Of a DNA stretch of 54,534 nucleotides, positions 52,076 through 54,534 are shown piece by piece. Each line of letters begins with the position of its first letter. The stretch's first letter is position 1. The DNA comes from Candidatus Enterocola intestinipullorum (lineage in GTDB: Bacteria; Bacteroidota; Bacteroidia; Bacteroidales; Paludibacteraceae), in the NCBI GenBank assembly GCA_017694565.1, contig JADIMR010000088.1, positions 1-54,534 on the forward strand. Direction: 5' to 3'. Under the pieces are notes generated by a model, which was given only the letters and a program-made list of their open reading frames with translations, had not been told where the DNA came from and did not search any database. The translations under genes were made by a program, and so were the position numbers.

Positions 52076-53841
52076 CAGTTTGATTGTATTATGCCATCCA
52101 TTCCGAAAAGGTCATGGAACACCCCTTTGTTAATGTATCCGCCATTGCCTTGGCGCTCGAAATCAAAACTCAATTGGGTTTTGGTTTCAGCTTCCAAACC
52201 TTGTTCCATGCCTTTGCCGTTTTGCTGCCATTGTTCCGAGAAATACATCATGATGTCGTATCCGATCAAAGCGAAGCTCGGTCTTGTCTGTTTTACCGGT
52301 TTGCCGAATTTCTTATTGTATATTGCAAAGAAGTTTACGGTCTCTTCATTTATCGGGTCCGGTTTGTAACTGTTGAAAGTTTGTACCGGCTTGACGTATA
52401 ATTCTTTAAGTTGGTAGCCGTCCCATTCAGGAAATGCGAAAACCGTTACGCCCTTGTTGTTTATCCGCGTAAGATGTTCGCTGAGTTCCATCAGTTTCGG
52501 GCGGTTGCTTGTCGGGATTATCAATACTATTTCCTTTTGAGGCTGCCGGGCGTAAATTCCTGCGGATGACGTGCCGGCAGTGTCGATGACGGCCGCTAAG
52601 GAATCCACGCAATCAGGCAATCCTGTTTCCGGGATGTATGTTACCGGTATGCCACGGGATTGAAGCTTCGGGATGAGCAAATCGGTGAAATCGCGTTTGT
52701 TATACGTTATTCCTATCGTGTCGGGCTTTACTATCATGACGGTTTTGCCGGACCATTGGCCGGCGTAATAATCGGAAACCTTGTCGAACAATTGTTTTTG
52801 CGGACACAATATTTGGAATATGTATTTGTTGTCGTTTATTTCCTTGACATTGTTGGTGAAAGGAACTACTAACCTGATACCATGCGTCTTGGCATAATCG
52901 GCCACATAATAAATTTGACTTGAATATGCGGGACCTATTATGATGTCGGATTTTTTCAGGTCTGGATTTGCAAGGACCGTACTCAGCTCCATTGCGGTTT
53001 TCCCTATGTCATAGGCATCGATGGTAATGTCCATTCCGTTGTTCACGAGGGAATCTGCCGCAATCAGGCATCCTCTGTAAAAGTCCACGAAATGGTTCAT
53101 GTTATTGTCGCGGTTCAACGAGTCCAGGGAAAACGGCATCATTATTGCCACGCGCAAACTGTTCAGCCCGTGTTTGCCAATCTCGTCTGCTGCTTCCGTG
53201 AAAACTCCGGCAATATCGGTTTCATCGACTAAAAAGGGAGATTGAGGGTCGGGGACGCCGGTGGTGTCCGGGACTGTCGCTTCCGTTTGCCGTGCAAATT
53301 CCACGGCAGCCTTTTCCTGTTCGTTTTGCAGGCGGCGGCTTTCCAATGCGGTTTCCGTCCTGTCGCGATTTATTTTGCGGGGAACACGCAATACCATCCC
53401 TGCTTCCAGCTTCACGGCTTGGGGATTGAGTGCAAGAATGTCGTCCACGCTCACATCATAACGGTTGGAGATGCCGTAAAGCGTCTCTTTCGCTTTCACG
53501 CGATGCGTCTTGCCCGAATCTTCAATTTCGTAGTCCGGCAATTGGCTGTATCCATCTTCGGCTTCCTGAAACGTAAGCGATTTGTTGTCGTTGTTTACCG
53601 GAATTTTCAAGACTTGTCCCAATTTTATGCCCTCGGCTGTTTCGGGATTGTACCGGACTATTTCTTCACGGCTTATTTTGAAGCGTTTGCCAATGGAATA
53701 AAATCCTTCGCTTTTGTGTACTTTGTACAGATAATACTCCTTGCCGTTTTCGGTCGTTTTAGGATAACTTTCGGCCAAAGCCGGCGTGCCGGATGCGAGC
53801 AGCAGGCAAACGGATGCGATTGCAAATATGAGTTTCTTCAT
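52075..53841 (-). CDS. LysM peptidoglycan-binding protein with PBP1-type ligand-binding domain
   Basis: A 588-residue exported protein. Signal peptide MKKLIFAIASVCLLLASGTPALA is followed by two LysM domains (about 38-85, YYLYKVHKSEGFYSIGKRFKISREEIVRYNP, and 108-160, THRVKAKETLYGISNRYDVSVDDILALNP), a Gln/Glu-rich linker, then a periplasmic-binding-protein type 1 domain of about 350 residues (LRVAIMMPFSLDSLNRDNNMNHFVDFYRGC, IIGPAYSSQIYYVADYAKTHGIRLVVPFTNNV). This pairing is common in Bacteroidota; function is thought to be cell-envelope linked but unknown. A -7 box TATCTTTG lies at 53875-53882. Confidence 0.9.
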   Translation of the reverse strand: MKKLIFAIASVCLLLASGTPALAESYPKTTENGKEYYLYKVHKSEGFYSIGKRFKISREEIVRYNPETAEGIKLGQVLKIPVNNDNKSLTFQEAEDGYSQLPDYEIEDSGKTHRVKAKETLYGISNRYDVSVDDILALNPQAVKLEAGMVLRVPRKINRDRTETALESRRLQNEQEKAAVEFARQTEATVPDTTGVPDPQSPFLVDETDIAGVFTEAADEIGKHGLNSLRVAIMMPFSLDSLNRDNNMNHFVDFYRGCLIAADSLVNNGMDITIDAYDIGKTAMELSTVLANPDLKKSDIIIGPAYSSQIYYVADYAKTHGIRLVVPFTNNVKEINDNKYIFQILCPQKQLFDKVSDYYAGQWSGKTVMIVKPDTIGITYNKRDFTDLLIPKLQSRGIPVTYIPETGLPDCVDSLAAVIDTAGTSSAGIYARQPQKEIVLIIPTSNRPKLMELSEHLTRINNKGVTVFAFPEWDGYQLKELYVKPVQTFNSYKPDPINEETVNFFAIYNKKFGKPVKQTRPSFALIGYDIMMYFSEQWQQNGKGMEQGLEAETKTQLSFDFERQGNGGYINKGVFHDLFGMDGIIQSN

Positions 53842-53874
53842 TTTATGTGTGGTTCATGCATAAAACACCAACTA

Positions 53875-53882
53875 CAAAGATA
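53875..53882 (-). promoter_or_regulatory. -7 promoter box TATCTTTG of the LysM/PBP gene
   Basis: Perfect TAnnTTTG match on the minus strand. Followed by the operon with the barrel protein, nitroreductase, DUF2520 and others. Confidence 0.55.
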
Positions 53883-54029
53883 GTGTTTTTTGGTGATTAG
53901 TGGATAGTTGCGCCACGTATTGTCAGCAATATGCTGATAGTGGCTTTTTGATTGGGCACGTCTGTGGTATCGATTGTAAAGATGTTGCGGAAATCACATC
54001 GTAGTGGGCGTAAAATGTCCATGCCGGGT

Positions 54030-54086
54030 CTCCTGCTGGGGGTGCTGAAAAACTATCGAAGATGATTTTACGGGGGGAGACAATGG
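54030..54086 (-). repeat. Degenerate copy of repeat family 1
   Basis: On the minus strand CATTGTCTCCCCCCG, then TAAAATCATCTTCGATAGTTTT, then GCACCCCCAGCAGGAGACC. The outer frame matches the copies at 9151 and 9323, but the inner hairpin and the G-run are degraded. Confidence 0.5.
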
Positions 54087-54141
54087 CATGTGTACGGGCA
54101 TGGTCATAACGGCGTGGCGGAAATGTCCATGCCGGATAATA

Positions 54142-54169
54142 AAAACAGCCGCCAAACGGCGGCTGTTTT
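54142..54169 (-). terminator. Terminator of the primary sigma factor gene
   Basis: Stem ACAGCCGCC/GGCGGCTGT with T-run on the minus strand, 2 nt after the stop codon. Confidence 0.85.
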
Positions 54170-54170
54170 C

Positions 54171-54534
54171 TTATCCCAAATAGCTTTTCAGCAGTTTGCT
54201 TTTGGCATTGGTGCGCAGGCGGCGGATGGCTTTTTCCTTGATTTGGCGTACCCTTTCGCGGGTAAGCCCGAATTTGTTGCCAATCTCTTCCAATGTCATT
54301 TCCTGGCAGCCGATGCCGAAGAAGCAGACGATGATTTTCTTTTCCCTTTCGTTGAGGGTATTCAGTGCGCGGTCGATTTCCTTTGACAGCGATTCGTTCA
54401 TCAATGAACGGTCGGCCACTGGGGAGTCGTCGTTTACCAATACGTCGAGCAGGCTGTTGTCCTCTCCTTCCACAAAGGGAGCGTCAACGGATATGTGCCT
54501 GCCGGAAACTTTAAGCGTGTCCGCAATCTTGTCT
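54171..54534 (-). CDS. rpoD: Primary sigma-70 factor, C-terminal part (5' end outside window)
   Basis: The minus-strand frame is open to the right edge, so the gene starts outside. The visible 120 residues hold the end of sigma domain 3 ([20 protein letters not shown]), the linker with [15 protein letters not shown], and domain 4 with the helix-turn-helix [29 protein letters not shown], which reads the -33 element. The [30 protein letters not shown] stretch is typical of the Bacteroidota housekeeping sigma factor (SigABfr). The ORF in the track starts at an internal GTG and is only part of it. Confidence 0.93.
   Translation of the reverse strand, partial: DKIADTLKVSGRHISVDAPFVEGEDNSLLDVLVNDDSPVADRSLMNESLSKEIDRALNTLNEREKKIIVCFFGIGCQEMTLEEIGNKFGLTRERVRQIKEKAIRRLRTNAKSKLLKSYLG

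Larger units (their letters stand above)
53842..54170. other. 329-nt spacer between the LysM/PBP gene and rpoD
   Basis: Contains the -7 box at 53875-53882, a degenerate family 1 repeat at 54030-54086, two copies of AAATGTCCATGCCGG flanking it (54013-54027 and 54121-54135), and the rpoD terminator at 54142-54169. No gene. Confidence 0.6.

Overview
The window looks like the chromosome of a member of the Bacteroidales (Bacteroidota). The evidence is Bacteroidota-type promoter boxes (TAnnTTTG) upstream of most transcription units, absence of obvious Shine-Dalgarno starts, several secreted proteins with type IX secretion (T9SS) C-terminal sorting tails, SPII lipoproteins, and core genes (nifJ, pdxJ, exbB/exbD/tonB, a PorT-like barrel, a geranylgeranylglycerol-phosphate-synthase-type UbiA) in arrangements usual for that group. 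No rRNA, tRNA, CRISPR array or intact insertion sequence was seen. I cannot name the genus.

Layout. 1-1.3 kb: the 3'-truncated end of a GH128-type glucanase lipoprotein (minus). 1.6-4.1 kb: enolase and a SotB-like exporter (minus). 4.3-13.0 kb: an accessory block of secreted proteins on plus: a starch-binding T9SS protein, a GH13 alpha-amylase with a T9SS tail, two further T9SS-tailed proteins, and a transglutaminase-like gene broken by an in-frame TAA. This block holds an 0.9 kb spacer packed with palindromic repeats. 13.1-17.7 kb: nifJ and exonuclease III (minus). 17.8-24.6 kb: patatin/outer-membrane-barrel protein, a large T9SS type B protein and a GH30 lipoprotein (plus).

24.9-34.1 kb is the most unusual part: a tight six-gene plus-strand operon encoding a LuxE-like acyl-protein synthetase, a fusion of a LuxC-like acyl reductase to a PaaK-like adenylating enzyme, a fusion of a degenerate HATPase to a GNAT acetyltransferase, an MFS transporter, a dCache-HAMP-SpoIIE phosphatase with its own HATPase, and a STAS protein. 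No luciferase genes and no LuxD are present. It reads as a fatty-acid (or other carboxylic acid) activation/reduction pathway with an exporter, placed under a partner-switching (phosphatase/kinase/STAS) control circuit that senses an extracytoplasmic signal. Palindromic repeats of one family carrying a promoter-like box lie on both sides of it. An OmpR-type response regulator follows.

35-54.5 kb is mostly housekeeping: the purM-tonB-exbD-exbB-pdxJ operon (minus), nadK-ruvC-lipoprotein-glycosyltransferase (plus), an acyltransferase, a Bax-inhibitor-1 protein, a lipoprotein, a GT4 glycosyltransferase, an M16 peptidase-Maf-UbiA-KdsC-like-DUF2520-nitroreductase-barrel-LysM/PBP run (minus), and the C-terminal end of the primary sigma factor at the right edge.

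Regulatory structure: two glucan-related genes (the GH128 gene and the amylase) share a LacI-family-like operator sequence, and many hairpin terminators separate transcription units. All calls are from reading the sequence and the supplied ORF track; no database search was run.
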